A stretch of 64,000 nt of DNA from Lachnospiraceae bacterium. GTDB taxonomy: Bacteria; Bacillota_A; Clostridia; Lachnospirales; Lachnospiraceae. A program made the position numbers and the translations under genes. The notes under the pieces were generated by a model. That model did not search any database and was not told the origin of the DNA. It saw only the letters and a program-made list of their open reading frames with translations. Of this stretch, positions 24,804 to 34,915 are shown piece after piece; position 1 is the first letter of the stretch; every line of letters begins with the position of its first letter. The DNA is taken from assembly GCA_900764695.1 (NCBI GenBank), contig CAAFOY010000081.1:1-64000 (forward strand). The letters are read 5' to 3'.

Positions 24804-26879
24804 ATGAACGTATATGAAACATCCAGTATTAGAAATGTTGTTTTTCTTGGTCACGGAGGATCAGGAAAGACTACTTTGGCAGAAGCCATTTCTTATTCTA
24901 CAGGAGTAATTACCAGAATGGGACGGGTGCAGGACGGTAATACTATCAGTGATTATGATAAGGAGGAGATTAAACGAAAGTTTTCCATAAATGCTTCAGT
25001 TATACCGGTAGAGTGGAATGGTTTGAAGATTAACATTCTTGACGCACCGGGATATTTTGATTTTGTGGGTCAGATGGAAGATGCAATGAGTGTTGCTGAT
25101 GCAGCAGTTATTGTTGTAAATGGCAAGGCGGGAATCGAAGTTGGAACAATTAAGGCTTGGGAGATTTGTGAGAGAAGACAGATTCCAAGAATATTTTTTA
25201 TTACCAACATGGATGATCCTAATGCTAAATATATGGAAATCGTGGAGCAGTTGAAAGAAAGATTTGGAAAGAAAGTGGCTCCATTCCATTTGCCTATTAT
25301 TGAAGATGGAAAGTTAACAGGATATGTTAACGTGGTAAAAATGGGAGGTAGAAAGTTTACCGACGACCTTGGAAGCTATACGGAAAGAGATATTCCTGAG
25401 GATTTAACACCAGAACTTGAACCTTGTAGGGAACAGTTAATGGAAGCAGTGGCAGAATCAGACGAAGTTCTTATGGATAAATATTTTTCAGGGGAAGAAT
25501 TTACATACGAGGAGATTTCAATGGCTCTTAGAAGAAGTGTTATTAAGTGTGACATTGTTCCGGTACAGATTGGCTCAGGAGTAAATTGTCAGGGCGTTAA
25601 CAGCTTTCTTCAGACTTGTGAGAAATATTTTCCATCAGCAGATAAAGCTGAAGTAATGAAGATTGCCACAAACTTAGAAACAGGAGAAGAAGTTATAGGT
25701 GATTTTGATTGGAACAAACCTGTTTCAGCATATGTATTTAAAACTATAATGGATCCTTTTGTTGGTAAGTATTCTCTTGTAAAAGTTAGAACCGGAGTGT
25801 TGTGTGCAGGGGATACAGTTTACAACGCCACAAAAGATGTAGAAGAAAAACTAAGTAAGCTTTACGTAATGCGTGGCAAGAATGTAATAGAGGTTCAAAA
25901 ACTATACGCAGGAGATATTGGAGCAATTGGAAAGCTTGCCAGCACAAGAACAGGAGATACCTTATCAACTAAGGAATGGCCTATAGAATATCATCCAACA
26001 ACAATGTCAAAGCCTTATACATATGTAAGATATAAAGCAGTTAACAAGGGTGAAGAAGAAAAAATAGCCCAGGCTTTAAACAAGCTTACAATTGAAGATT
26101 TAACATTGAAGGTGGTTGTAGATGATGAAAATAAGCAGACATTACTTTATGGAATAGGTGAACAGCAGTTAGAAGTTGTAGCATCCAAGCTTGAAGAAAG
26201 ATATAAGGTTAAGATTACATTAGAGAAACCTAGAATTGCTTTTAGAGAAACAATAAAGAAGAAAGTTCAGGTTCAGGGCAAACACAAGAAACAGTCAGGT
26301 GGTCATGGTCAGTATGGAGATGTTGTAATGGAATTTGAGCCGTCAGGAGATTTGTCGAAACCTTATGAGTTTGAGGAGAAGATTTTTGGTGGAGCAGTTC
26401 CAAGAAATTATTTCCCTGCTGTAGAAAAAGGTATTCAGGAATGTGTTAAAGCAGGTCCACTTGCGGGGTACCCTGTAGTTGGAATTAAGGCTACTTTAAT
26501 TGATGGCTCATATCACCCTGTAGATTCATCTGAAATGGCATTTAAGATGGCTACAGTATTAGCATTTAAGAAAGGTTTTATGGAAGCTAACCCGGTATTG
26601 CTTGAGCCTATTGCACTTTTAAGCGTTACAGCACCTGATAAATATTCAGGAGACATAATGGGCGATTTAAATAAGAGAAGAGGAAGAATAACTAACATGA
26701 TTCCAACAGATACAGGAAAGCAGATTATAGAGGCTGAAGTCCCAATGTTAGAATTGTCGGGTTATTCAACTTCACTACGTTCAATTACCGGAGGAAGTGG
26801 AGATTTTGAATATGTAGTATCAAAATACGAGCAGGCACCGGCAGATGTCCAAAACAGAGTGATTGAAGAGCAGAAATAA
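24804..26879 (+). CDS. EF-G-like translation GTPase (FusA paralog) with altered GTPase motifs
   Basis: 691 residues with full EF-G domain order: G domain 1-270, domain II about 300-385, domains III-V to the end (GQYGDVVMEFEP, GIKATLIDGSYHPVDSSEMAFK). G1 is GHGGSGKTT. G3 is DAPGYFDF, where canonical EF-G has DTPGHVDF, so the catalytic His is Tyr. G4 reads TNMD where EF-G has NKMD. These features suggest the EF-G2/FusA2-type group rather than the housekeeping factor, probably a slow or regulatory GTPase on the ribosome; that role is inferred. AAGGAGG precedes the ATG. It is monocistronic, followed by about 115 AT-rich bases before the trp promoter. Confidence 0.88.
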   Translation: MNVYETSSIRNVVFLGHGGSGKTTLAEAISYSTGVITRMGRVQDGNTISDYDKEEIKRKFSINASVIPVEWNGLKINILDAPGYFDFVGQMEDAMSVADAAVIVVNGKAGIEVGTIKAWEICERRQIPRIFFITNMDDPNAKYMEIVEQLKERFGKKVAPFHLPIIEDGKLTGYVNVVKMGGRKFTDDLGSYTERDIPEDLTPELEPCREQLMEAVAESDEVLMDKYFSGEEFTYEEISMALRRSVIKCDIVPVQIGSGVNCQGVNSFLQTCEKYFPSADKAEVMKIATNLETGEEVIGDFDWNKPVSAYVFKTIMDPFVGKYSLVKVRTGVLCAGDTVYNATKDVEEKLSKLYVMRGKNVIEVQKLYAGDIGAIGKLASTRTGDTLSTKEWPIEYHPTTMSKPYTYVRYKAVNKGEEEKIAQALNKLTIEDLTLKVVVDDENKQTLLYGIGEQQLEVVASKLEERYKVKITLEKPRIAFRETIKKKVQVQGKHKKQSGGHGQYGDVVMEFEPSGDLSKPYEFEEKIFGGAVPRNYFPAVEKGIQECVKAGPLAGYPVVGIKATLIDGSYHPVDSSEMAFKMATVLAFKKGFMEANPVLLEPIALLSVTAPDKYSGDIMGDLNKRRGRITNMIPTDTGKQIIEAEVPMLELSGYSTSLRSITGGSGDFEYVVSKYEQAPADVQNRVIEEQK

Positions 26880-26993
26880 TCAAACTTAAAAAACAAATGA
26901 CTACGATGTCTAATTAAGTAATACAATGAAATCAAAATAAAGTAAAAATAGTGAAATAATAAAAATAATCAATTGATTAGATAAAAATAGTCA

Positions 26994-27022
26994 TTGATTT
27001 TTAGAAAAAAACAATATAGAAT
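26994..27022 (+). promoter_or_regulatory. Promoter of the trp T-box leader
   Basis: TTGATT (26994-26999), a 17-base spacer, TAGAAT (27017-27022). Its -10 and spacing are identical to those of the pheS leader promoter. Confidence 0.75.
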
Positions 27023-27028
27023 TGTTCC

Positions 27029-27323
27029 AACAATGATTAAACCGTTGATCGGGAGTAAGTAGTTACAAGAGATGTTTTTCAGAGAGTTGTCGGTTGGTGT
27101 GAGACAATAAACTATCAGTAATGAATGGACCTGAGAGGGCAGCTTGAAACCAATATGATAATCATAGGAAGTAGACGCTGACGGATCCTTACCGTTATAG
27201 AAGGTAGCATATGATGGTATGCGATGAGTGAATGTGTTATACATTAATTTGGGTGGCACCGCAGAAGTTTATTATAGCTTTTGTCCCTTTACGAGAAGTA
27301 GAGGGACGAAAGCTTTTTCTTTT
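27029..27323 (+). promoter_or_regulatory. T-box riboswitch, tRNA-Trp specific, with terminator
   Basis: The T-box sequence TTGGGTGGCACCGCAG lies at 27249-27264. The specifier loop reads AATGAA then TGG (27126-27128), the Trp codon. The terminator is AGCTTTTGTCCCT (27276-27288) paired with AGGGACGAAAGCT (27302-27314), then TTTTCTTTT. Uncharged tRNA-Trp should switch on the trp operon. Confidence 0.92.
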
Positions 27324-27351
27324 GTCCCAAAATAAAAATAAGGAGGACAAC

Positions 27352-28809
27352 ATGAAAACACAATCGTTTAACGAAATCGAAAATTTGACTAAAGAGTACA
27401 GTATGATTCCAATATGTAAGGAGATTTATGCAGACGTAATTACACCAATTCAGTTGCTTAGAAAGATGGAAGCTTTCGATAAGAATTTCTTCCTTCTTGA
27501 AAGTGTGGAAGGTGGAGAAAAGTGGGCGAGATATTCTTTTTTAGGATATGAGCCGGTTCTTCATATAACATGCAAGAATGGAAAGGTTACTCAGAAAAGC
27601 GGCGAAATTGAACATACAGTTACAGTGGATCCAATGGATGCATTAAGACAGTTGTTACACAAATACAAATCTCCCAAAATTGAGGGAATGCCTACATTTA
27701 CAGGTGGCTTTGTTGGAGATTTCGGTTATGAGATGATAGGATATGCGGAACCAAAGTTAAATATTAAAGATAGTGAATTTGATGACTATAACTTAATGCT
27801 TTTTGATAAGGTTATAGTTTATGATCACTTAAAGCAGAAAATAATGGTTATAGCTAATATGAAGTCAAAAGATGGATTTCAGGGATATAACACAGCATTA
27901 TTAGAAATCGAAAAGATGATAGCTTTAATAAATGACCAGAGAAAACTTCCGGTTGTAGAGGCAGATAAAGATGTTAAGTTTAAATGTAATGTTACAAAAG
28001 AAGAATATTGCCGGATGATTGAAAAAACAAAACATTACATAAAAGAAGGAGATATTTTTCAGGGAGTAATTTCAAGAAGATTTGTGGCGGATTATAAGAG
28101 TAGTCTTATTAATGCATACAGAGTTTTAAGAACAACAAATCCTTCACCTTATATGTATTTTATTCAGTCAGATGATTTGCAGATAGCAGGTGCTTCACCG
28201 GAAACAATGGTAAAACTTGTAGATGGAAAGCTTACAACATTTCCTGTTGCAGGAACAAGACCAAGAGGTGTTAATGATGAGCAGGATAAGACATTAGAAA
28301 AAGAATTATTAGCAGACGAAAAGGAATTAGCAGAGCATAACATGTTAGTGGACCTTGCAAGAAATGATATGGGAAGAATTGCAAAATATGGTAGTGTTTA
28401 TTTAGAAGATTATATGAAAATACATAGATTTTCAAAGGTTATGCACATTGCTTCAACAGTTTGTGGACAGATTAGAGAAGACAAAGATGGATGCGATACG
28501 GTATCAGCGCTTCTTCCGGCAGGAACATTATCAGGGGCGCCTAAGTTTAGGGCATGTCAGATAATTGATGAACTTGAAAAAGAACCTAGGGGTGTGTATG
28601 GAGGAGCAATTGGTTACATTGATTTGTCGGGAAATCTTGATGTATGTATAGCAATTAGAACTGCAGTAAAGAAGGAGAACAAGGTATATGTTCAGGCAGG
28701 TGCGGGAATTGTAGCTGATAGTATTCCTGAAAGCGAATATATGGAATGTGCTCATAAGGCAGGAGCAGTTATAGATGCTATAAAACGAGGAAGTGAGGTG
28801 AACGGATAA
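27352..28809 (+). CDS. trpE: Anthranilate synthase component I
   Basis: 485 residues from the ATG behind AAGGAGGACAAC; the longer upstream frame lies in the riboswitch and is rejected. It makes anthranilate from chorismate with ammonia supplied by TrpG. The N-terminal LLES-X10-S element that binds feedback Trp is intact (LLESVEGGEKWARYS). The chorismate-binding core shows GDIFQGVISRR, PSPYMYFI, GTRPRG, ELLADEKELAEHNMLVDLAR and GTLSGAPK. It is the first gene of a complete operon and overlaps trpG by one base (TAATG). Confidence 0.97.
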   Translation: MKTQSFNEIENLTKEYSMIPICKEIYADVITPIQLLRKMEAFDKNFFLLESVEGGEKWARYSFLGYEPVLHITCKNGKVTQKSGEIEHTVTVDPMDALRQLLHKYKSPKIEGMPTFTGGFVGDFGYEMIGYAEPKLNIKDSEFDDYNLMLFDKVIVYDHLKQKIMVIANMKSKDGFQGYNTALLEIEKMIALINDQRKLPVVEADKDVKFKCNVTKEEYCRMIEKTKHYIKEGDIFQGVISRRFVADYKSSLINAYRVLRTTNPSPYMYFIQSDDLQIAGASPETMVKLVDGKLTTFPVAGTRPRGVNDEQDKTLEKELLADEKELAEHNMLVDLARNDMGRIAKYGSVYLEDYMKIHRFSKVMHIASTVCGQIREDKDGCDTVSALLPAGTLSGAPKFRACQIIDELEKEPRGVYGGAIGYIDLSGNLDVCIAIRTAVKKENKVYVQAGAGIVADSIPESEYMECAHKAGAVIDAIKRGSEVNG

Positions 28810-29387
28810 TGGTACTTTTAATAGACAATTACGATAGTTTTTCTTATAACCTTGTTCAGCTAATCGGAGAATTAACAGATGGAAATATTAAGGTAGTAAG
28901 AAATGATGAAATAACAATAGATGAAATAAGAAAAATGAATCCGGAAAGCATTATTTTATCACCGGGACCGGGAAAACCGGAAGATGCAGGTATATGCGAG
29001 GACGTTGTAAGACAGCTTAAAGACGAACATCCAATTCTTGGTGTATGTTTGGGACATCAAAGTATATGTGAAGTTTTTGGAGCAAAGGTTACATATGCAA
29101 AACAGTTAATGCATGGTAAACAAAGTGAAATGACAATTTTAAAAGAAGATCCTATTTTTGAAGGTTTAGGTGAAAGTTTTAAGGGAGCAAGGTATCATTC
29201 ACTTTCAGCAGATAGAAATACAATACCTTATGAGTTAGAAGTAATAGCCATTGACGGGAAAGACGGAGAAGTAATGGCTGTAAAGCACAAAGAATATCCT
29301 ATATATGGATTACAGTTTCATCCGGAATCAGTTTTAACACCGGAAGGAAAAACACTTGTAAACAATTTTTTAAAACTAAATAACTAA
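28809..29387 (+). CDS. trpG: Anthranilate synthase component II (glutamine amidotransferase)
   Basis: 192 residues, a stand-alone class I amidotransferase not fused to TrpD. Catalytic Cys in GVCLGHQSI (about residue 79), the LSPGPGKPEDAG loop, and the His-Glu pair in LQFHPESVLTP. It supplies ammonia to TrpE. It may also serve folate synthesis (PabA role), since no separate pabA is seen, but that is inference. A gap of 92 bases precedes trpD. Confidence 0.95.
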   Translation: MVLLIDNYDSFSYNLVQLIGELTDGNIKVVRNDEITIDEIRKMNPESIILSPGPGKPEDAGICEDVVRQLKDEHPILGVCLGHQSICEVFGAKVTYAKQLMHGKQSEMTILKEDPIFEGLGESFKGARYHSLSADRNTIPYELEVIAIDGKDGEVMAVKHKEYPIYGLQFHPESVLTPEGKTLVNNFLKLNN

Positions 29388-29479
29388 TACGAAAATCTTA
29401 AAATACAAAATTATTGAATTAATATAAAAGAAGATACATTTTAAGTAAGATGAAAAACAATAAGAATAGGAGGGTTAAA

Positions 29480-30493
29480 ATGATTAAAGAGGCAATAAAT
29501 AAATTAGTAAACGGAGAAGATTTATCATATGAGACTGTTGAAAAAGTAATGAATGAAATAATGAGTGGGGAAACACCAAATGAATTAATTAGTTCATATC
29601 TTGTTGCACTTAGAATGAAGGGTGAAACAATTGACGAAATATCAGGCTCGGCTATGGGAATGAGAAATAACGGAATAAAGCTTGAACATAATATGGATGT
29701 ACTTGAAATAGTTGGTACAGGCGGAGATGAAGCGTTTACTTTTAACATTTCAACAACATCGGCAATTGTTGCAGCTGCTGCAGGTTGCAAAGTAGCAAAG
29801 CATGGAAACAGAAGTGTTTCAAGTAAGTCAGGTGCAGCAGATGTACTTGAAGCTTTAGGAGTTGACATTACAATTAAGCCTGATCAAAGCAAGGAGTTAC
29901 TTGATAAAATAGGAATTTGTTTCTTATTTGCACAGAAATATCATTCATCAATGCGATTTGTGGGACCTGTAAGAAAGCAACTTGGAATAAGAACAATCTT
30001 TAATATTCTTGGACCTTTAACAAATCCGGCAGATGCTAATATGGAAATACTTGGTGTTTATGATGAAGCATTAGTTGAACCTTTAGCAGAAGTACTTATA
30101 AAGCTTGGAGTAAAGAAAGGAATGGTTGTTTTCGGACAAGATGTTATGGACGAAATTACACTAAGTGCAAAAACAACAGTATGTGAAATCAGATATGGAA
30201 AAACAAATAAATACGAAATTAATCCTGAAGATTATGGATTTAAGATTTGTAGCAAGGATGATTTGGTAGGTGGAGATGCAGTCAAGAATGCAGAAATTAC
30301 AAGAGAGATTTTAAATGGTAAGAAAGGACCAAAGACAGATGCAGTATTATTAAATGCAGGTGCCTGCATTTATATGACAAGAGATGATGTTACATACAAA
30401 GAAGCAATTAACATTGCAAGACAAACAATTGAAAGTGGAAAAGCAAAAGAAAAACTTGAACAGTTTATTGAAATGTCTAACTCATTTAAATAA
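29480..30493 (+). CDS. trpD: Anthranilate phosphoribosyltransferase
   Basis: 337 residues from ATG 29480, chosen because AGGAGGGTTAAA lies just before it; an in-frame ATG ten codons upstream has no such site. The enzyme attaches anthranilate to PRPP. Seen: GTGGDEAFTFNISTTSA (PRPP loop), KHGNRSVSSKSGAADVLEA, FLFAQKYHSSMRFVGPVRKQLG (anthranilate site) and TNPA. Normal family length. Confidence 0.96.
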   Translation: MIKEAINKLVNGEDLSYETVEKVMNEIMSGETPNELISSYLVALRMKGETIDEISGSAMGMRNNGIKLEHNMDVLEIVGTGGDEAFTFNISTTSAIVAAAAGCKVAKHGNRSVSSKSGAADVLEALGVDITIKPDQSKELLDKIGICFLFAQKYHSSMRFVGPVRKQLGIRTIFNILGPLTNPADANMEILGVYDEALVEPLAEVLIKLGVKKGMVVFGQDVMDEITLSAKTTVCEIRYGKTNKYEINPEDYGFKICSKDDLVGGDAVKNAEITREILNGKKGPKTDAVLLNAGACIYMTRDDVTYKEAINIARQTIESGKAKEKLEQFIEMSNSFK

Positions 30494-30504
30494 AGGAGAG
30501 CAAA

Positions 30505-31281
30505 ATGATTCTTGATAAATTAGCACAGTCTACTTACAAAAGAGTAGAGGAAGAAAAAAAGCAGATTTCCCCTGAAGAGGTAAAAGCTAAAGCACTGTCA
30601 ATGAAAAAAGGAAATTTTGAGTTTGAAAATGCATTAAGAAGCAACGACATAACCTTTATATGTGAGGTGAAAAAAGCTTCACCATCCAAGGGAATTATTG
30701 CAGAGAATTTCCCATATGTTCAGATTGCAAAGGAATATGAACAGGCAGGAGCAGGATGTATATCAGTTTTGACAGAGCCGGAATATTTTAAGGGCGATAA
30801 AAAATATTTAAAGGAAATAAGTGAAAATGTGTCTTTGCCGTTAATAAGAAAAGATTTCGTAATAGACGAATATATGATTTATGACGGAAAGCTTCATGGT
30901 GCATCCTGTGTATTACTTATTTGTTCTCTCCTTAGTGAAAGTACAATAAGAAATTATATAGGAATATGTGACACTCTTGGAATTTCAGCATTAGTTGAGG
31001 CTCACGATGAAATGGAAATAAACAAGGCAATAAGGGCAGGAGCAAGAATTATCGGTGTAAACAATAGAGATTTGAAAACATTTACAGTTGATATATCAAA
31101 TAGCGAACGTTTACGGAAGTTAGTACCTGAAAACATTCTTTTTGTGGCAGAAAGCGGAATAAAGAATAATGGAGACATAAAGAGACTTAGAGAAGCAAAA
31201 GTTGATGCGGTTCTTATTGGAGAAACTTTTATGAAGTCAGAAAACAAGAAAGAAATGCTTAAGGAGCTTGCAGCAATGTAG
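30505..31281 (+). CDS. trpC: Indole-3-glycerol-phosphate synthase
   Basis: 258 residues, a TIM barrel. Catalytic and binding motifs: FICEVKKASPSKG (Lys on strand 2), RKDFVIDEYMIYD, GINNRDLKTF-type segment (GVNNRDLKTF), and FVAESGIK. It closes the indole ring of CdRP with loss of CO2. AAAGGAGAGCAAA precedes the ATG. Unlike in enteric bacteria it is not fused to TrpF. Confidence 0.96.
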   Translation: MILDKLAQSTYKRVEEEKKQISPEEVKAKALSMKKGNFEFENALRSNDITFICEVKKASPSKGIIAENFPYVQIAKEYEQAGAGCISVLTEPEYFKGDKKYLKEISENVSLPLIRKDFVIDEYMIYDGKLHGASCVLLICSLLSESTIRNYIGICDTLGISALVEAHDEMEINKAIRAGARIIGVNNRDLKTFTVDISNSERLRKLVPENILFVAESGIKNNGDIKRLREAKVDAVLIGETFMKSENKKEMLKELAAM

Positions 31282-31310
31282 GAATTGGTTACAAGGTATT
31301 GGAGAGTTTT

Positions 31311-31922
31311 ATGACAAAGATTAAAATATGTGGCTTGAAAAGATTACAGGACATAGAGTATGTAAATGAACTGTTACCGGATTTTATAGGTTTTGTTTTT
31401 GCAGGAACTAAGAGAAGAATAACTGACGAAAAAGCAAAGGAACTTAAAGCAGCTTTAAATCCGGAAATTAAATCGGTTGGGGTGTTTGTTAATGATACAT
31501 TAGAGCATATAAGTTTTCTTGCAAACAATAATATAATTGACATTATCCAGTTACATGGTGATGAGGACAGAAAATATATAGCAGATCTAAGAAAATTGAC
31601 AGATAAAAAAATAATAAAAGCCGTAAGAGTAAAGGATTCCATGTCAGTACAAGAGGCAAAGGAGTTAAATGCAGATTATTTGCTATTAGACACCTACTCA
31701 AATAGCGGAGAATATGGAGGAACCGGAAAAACTTTTAACAGAGAATATATTCCAAAAAATATTGGAAATTATTTTCTTGCAGGAGGTTTAAACGCAGAAA
31801 ATCTTAAGGAGATAATTAAAGATACTAATCCATATGCAGTAGATTTAAGCAGCGGAGTTGAAACTGACGGATTTAAAGACAGAGAAAAAATTAAAAAAGT
31901 TATAGAAATTGTAAGGCAATAA
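31311..31922 (+). CDS. trpF: Phosphoribosylanthranilate isomerase
   Basis: 203 residues from ATG 31311, behind GGAGAG; a TTG four codons upstream overlaps that site and is less likely. An Amadori-rearrangement TIM barrel with KICGLKR (catalytic Cys), GFVFAGTKRRIT, IQLHGDED, and the C-terminal phosphate loop FLAGGLNAEN and VDLSSGVE with the catalytic Asp. It sits between trpC and trpB in the standard order. Confidence 0.95.
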   Translation: MTKIKICGLKRLQDIEYVNELLPDFIGFVFAGTKRRITDEKAKELKAALNPEIKSVGVFVNDTLEHISFLANNNIIDIIQLHGDEDRKYIADLRKLTDKKIIKAVRVKDSMSVQEAKELNADYLLLDTYSNSGEYGGTGKTFNREYIPKNIGNYFLAGGLNAENLKEIIKDTNPYAVDLSSGVETDGFKDREKIKKVIEIVRQ

Positions 31923-31940
31923 TTGCAGATAGGAGATAAA

Positions 31941-33146
31941 ATGAGCGATACAAATAATACAAACTCAAAAGGAAGATTTGGAAGATATGGTGGACAGTAT
32001 GTTCCTGAAACATTAATGAATGCAGTAAATGAATTGGAGGAAGCATACAATCACTATAAGGATGATCCGGAATTTAATAAGGAATTAACAGACCTTTTAA
32101 ATAACTATGTAGGCAGACCATCTTTGCTTTATTATGCAGAAAAAATGACAAAGGATTTAGGTGGCGCAAAGGTTTATTTAAAGAGAGAAGATTTAAATCA
32201 TACAGGTTCTCATAAGCTTAACAATGCCATGGGTCAGGTTTTACTTGCAAAGAAAATGGGAAAAACAAGAGTTATAGCTGAAACAGGTGCAGGACAGCAT
32301 GGTGTGGCGACAGCAACGGCAGCAGCTTTAATGGGAATGGAATGTGAAGTCTTCATGGGAAAAGAAGACTGCCAAAGACAGGCACTTAACGTATTTAGAA
32401 TGGAACTTTTAGGAGCAAAAGTTCATCCTGTAACAAGTGGAACAATGACATTAAAAGATGCAGTAAACGAAACTATGAAGGAATGGACTAACAGAATTGA
32501 TGACACACATTATGTTCTCGGCTCAGTAATGGGACCACATCCTTTCCCAACTATTGTACGTGATTTTCAGGCAATAATCAGCAAGGAAATAAAAGAACAG
32601 TTAATGGAAAAAGAAGGCAAATTACCTGATGCAGTAATCGCCTGTGTAGGCGGCGGTTCAAACGCAATCGGTGCTTTCTACAATTTCATTGAAGATAAAG
32701 ACGTTAAATTAATCGGTTGTGAGGCAGCAGGACTTGGAGTTGATAATCCAAAGAACGCAGCAACAATGGCTAACGGTTCAGAAGCTATTTTCCATGGAAT
32801 GAAGTCTTTATTCTGCCAGAATGAATATGGTCAGATTGCCCCTGTTTATTCAATTTCAGCAGGACTTGATTATCCGGGAATCGGACCTGAACATGCAATG
32901 CTTCAGGCAGAAAAAAGAGCAGAATATGTGGCAATTACAGATGAAGAAGCAGTTAATGCTTTTGAATATTTGTCAAAAACAGAAGGGATTATTCCTGCAA
33001 TTGAAAGTTCTCACGCAATTGCATATGCAATGAAGTATGTGCCAACTTTGGACAAAGATAAAATCGTAGTAGTTAACGTGTCAGGCCGTGGCGACAAGGA
33101 CGTGGCAGCAATAGCAAGATATAGAGGAGTACAGATTTATGAGTAA
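31941..33146 (+). CDS. trpB: Tryptophan synthase beta chain
   Basis: 401 residues from ATG 31941, behind TAGGAGATAAA. It condenses indole with serine using PLP. The PLP Lys is in [13 protein letters not shown]. Also seen are the [17 protein letters not shown] loop, the phosphate-binding [10 protein letters not shown] and the monovalent cation region. It is the canonical TrpB1 type, paired with TrpA. Its end overlaps trpA by 8 bases, typical of coupled alpha/beta synthesis. Confidence 0.97.
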   Translation: MSDTNNTNSKGRFGRYGGQYVPETLMNAVNELEEAYNHYKDDPEFNKELTDLLNNYVGRPSLLYYAEKMTKDLGGAKVYLKREDLNHTGSHKLNNAMGQVLLAKKMGKTRVIAETGAGQHGVATATAAALMGMECEVFMGKEDCQRQALNVFRMELLGAKVHPVTSGTMTLKDAVNETMKEWTNRIDDTHYVLGSVMGPHPFPTIVRDFQAIISKEIKEQLMEKEGKLPDAVIACVGGGSNAIGAFYNFIEDKDVKLIGCEAAGLGVDNPKNAATMANGSEAIFHGMKSLFCQNEYGQIAPVYSISAGLDYPGIGPEHAMLQAEKRAEYVAITDEEAVNAFEYLSKTEGIIPAIESSHAIAYAMKYVPTLDKDKIVVVNVSGRGDKDVAAIARYRGVQIYE

Positions 33147-33912
33147 AATAAAAGAAGCATTTAAGAATGGAAAAGCATTTATACCTTTTATAACAGGAGG
33201 AGATCCTGACCTTGAAACAACAAAGAAACTTATTATTGAAATGCAGAATGCAGGGGCAGATATAATTGAAGTGGGGATACCTTTTTCAGACCCAATCGCA
33301 GAAGGACAGGTTATTCAGGAAGCAGATTTAAGATCATTGGAAGCAGGCTGTACAACAGATAAGCTAATGGATGCTTTAATTGAAATAAAAGACCGGATTC
33401 ATATTCCATTAGTTTTTATGACATACATAAATGTTATTTACAAATATGGAAAAAAGAAATTTATGGACAGGTGTAATGAATGTGGAATTTGTGGAATAAT
33501 TGTACCTGATTGCCCATATGAGGAAAAAGATGAACTTCTGCCTGAATGCAGAGAAGCGGGAGTTGAGCTTATTTCAATGATTGCACCAACATCACAGGAT
33601 AGAATAAAAATGATAGCAAGAGAAGCTGAAGGATTCCTTTACTGTGTATCATCACTTGGAGTTACAGGTGTTAGAAAAGAAATAAAAACAGATATAAACG
33701 GAATGATAGAACTTGTTAAGGAAGTTTCAGATGTACCTTGTGCAGTAGGTTTTGGAATTTCCACACCAAAGCAGGCAGAAGATGTATGCAAATATGCCGA
33801 CGGAGCAATTGTAGGAAGTGCCATTGTAAGAATAGTTGCAGAACATGGAAAAGACAGTGTACAATATGTTTCACAGTATGTAAAAGAAATGAAAGATGTT
33901 GTAAGAGGGTAA
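33139..33912 (+). CDS. trpA: Tryptophan synthase alpha chain
   Basis: 257 residues, a TIM barrel that releases indole from indole-3-glycerol phosphate. The catalytic Glu and Asp are both present in [29 protein letters not shown] and [11 protein letters not shown] mark the phosphate site. It is the last gene of the trp operon. No clear hairpin terminator follows, only an AT-rich stretch. Confidence 0.96.
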   Translation: MSKIKEAFKNGKAFIPFITGGDPDLETTKKLIIEMQNAGADIIEVGIPFSDPIAEGQVIQEADLRSLEAGCTTDKLMDALIEIKDRIHIPLVFMTYINVIYKYGKKKFMDRCNECGICGIIVPDCPYEEKDELLPECREAGVELISMIAPTSQDRIKMIAREAEGFLYCVSSLGVTGVRKEIKTDINGMIELVKEVSDVPCAVGFGISTPKQAEDVCKYADGAIVGSAIVRIVAEHGKDSVQYVSQYVKEMKDVVRG

Positions 33913-34071
33913 TATTCTGTTAGAATAGTTATTTTGATTACAAAAAAATTTTTTTGATGCTCTTGGGGGAACCATTTTAAATTTGCATGGTCAATATATT
34001 AATGGTACTTTTTGGAATTAATTAAGTGTAATCTTTTTTAAAAAAAATCATCCACAAAATTTTATTTTATA

Positions 34072-34212
34072 AATGACTTAGGACAGATAGTTAAAAAAGA
34101 TATAGAAGTAATAAATACTATGCATAAGTTATTGGAAAATGGTACTCAATATGTTTTTCCTAGAAATCCAATTAAGCAAGAATGGATGATAGAAAATATT
34201 ATTAATTTATAG
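34072..34212 (+). pseudogene. Coding remnant of unknown type
   Basis: An open frame of 46 codons without its own start or ribosome site (NDLGQIVKKDIEVIN...; ends WMIENIINL). It lies between the trp operon and the IS remnant and probably represents the C-terminal end of a lost gene, perhaps a small immunity-type protein. The preceding 33913-34071 is AT-rich with no recognisable feature. Confidence 0.35.
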
Positions 34213-34630
34213 GTTTTATTCCACTCTTCAGTTCCACGAACAGTTCCGGGATATGCACGTAGATTTTTCAGGATAAATGTAAACCATTCGTCCACATTTT
34301 GAAGTAGTGCAAGGGTCATCACAGAAAGCATCATGAGGACAACAAGGTATTCCATCCTCATTGATAGTATAATCCTGATTTTCAAGACCGGATCTTGCAT
34401 TAAGAGGAATGAATGCTTTTGTAAAATGTTTATTATTACCAAAAGTATCACCGGTAAGAAGAGTTTTATATAACGCTACAGTATCAAAAGCTGCATCACC
34501 GGGAAATGTTTTTGGATTAATCAAAGGATGCTTAGAAAAGAAATCTTTAAGTGTGGGAATCAAAAGTTTTGAATTATGAACTGATTTGTCTTCATCAGGA
34601 GAATCAGATTTCTTTTCAACAACAATAGAT
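34207..34630 (-). pseudogene. Transposase remnant (DDE type), frameshifted
   Basis: On the minus strand the reading GDAAFDTVALYKTLL, FIPLNARSG, and INEDGIPCCPHDAF looks like the middle of an IS4/IS1182-like DDE transposase. After CGRMVYIYPE the reading shifts to the next frame (LRAYPGTVRGTEEWNKTYK) near 34250. Both ends are missing. The fragment marks past IS activity beside the RHS locus. Confidence 0.65.
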
Positions 34631-34915
34631 GATTAAGCAGATAGCGGCTGAAAAAGAATTAGCAGACATGTATGAGGAATTAAAAATAGTTTAAAATGTG
34701 GCTGACTTAGGAAAAAATGTGAAAAACAGTGGAGTAAATACAAACAATAGTAAAATCAAAATAAAAATGTTACAAAAGATTTTTGTTAGTGTGCATATTG
34801 GAAAAACATGTTATGATGGAAGAGAAGGATGGGCAAGGATAATTAATGCAGGAAGATTATTCTTACTGTACGGAAATTTCATGCTAATTATTTAGGAAGG
34901 AGTAACAGAGGTAGT

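Noticed and set aside
34698..34895. 65-codon frame starting with GTG before the RHS gene
   Set aside because: No ribosome site, no recognisable protein features, and it sits in decayed IS-flanking DNA.
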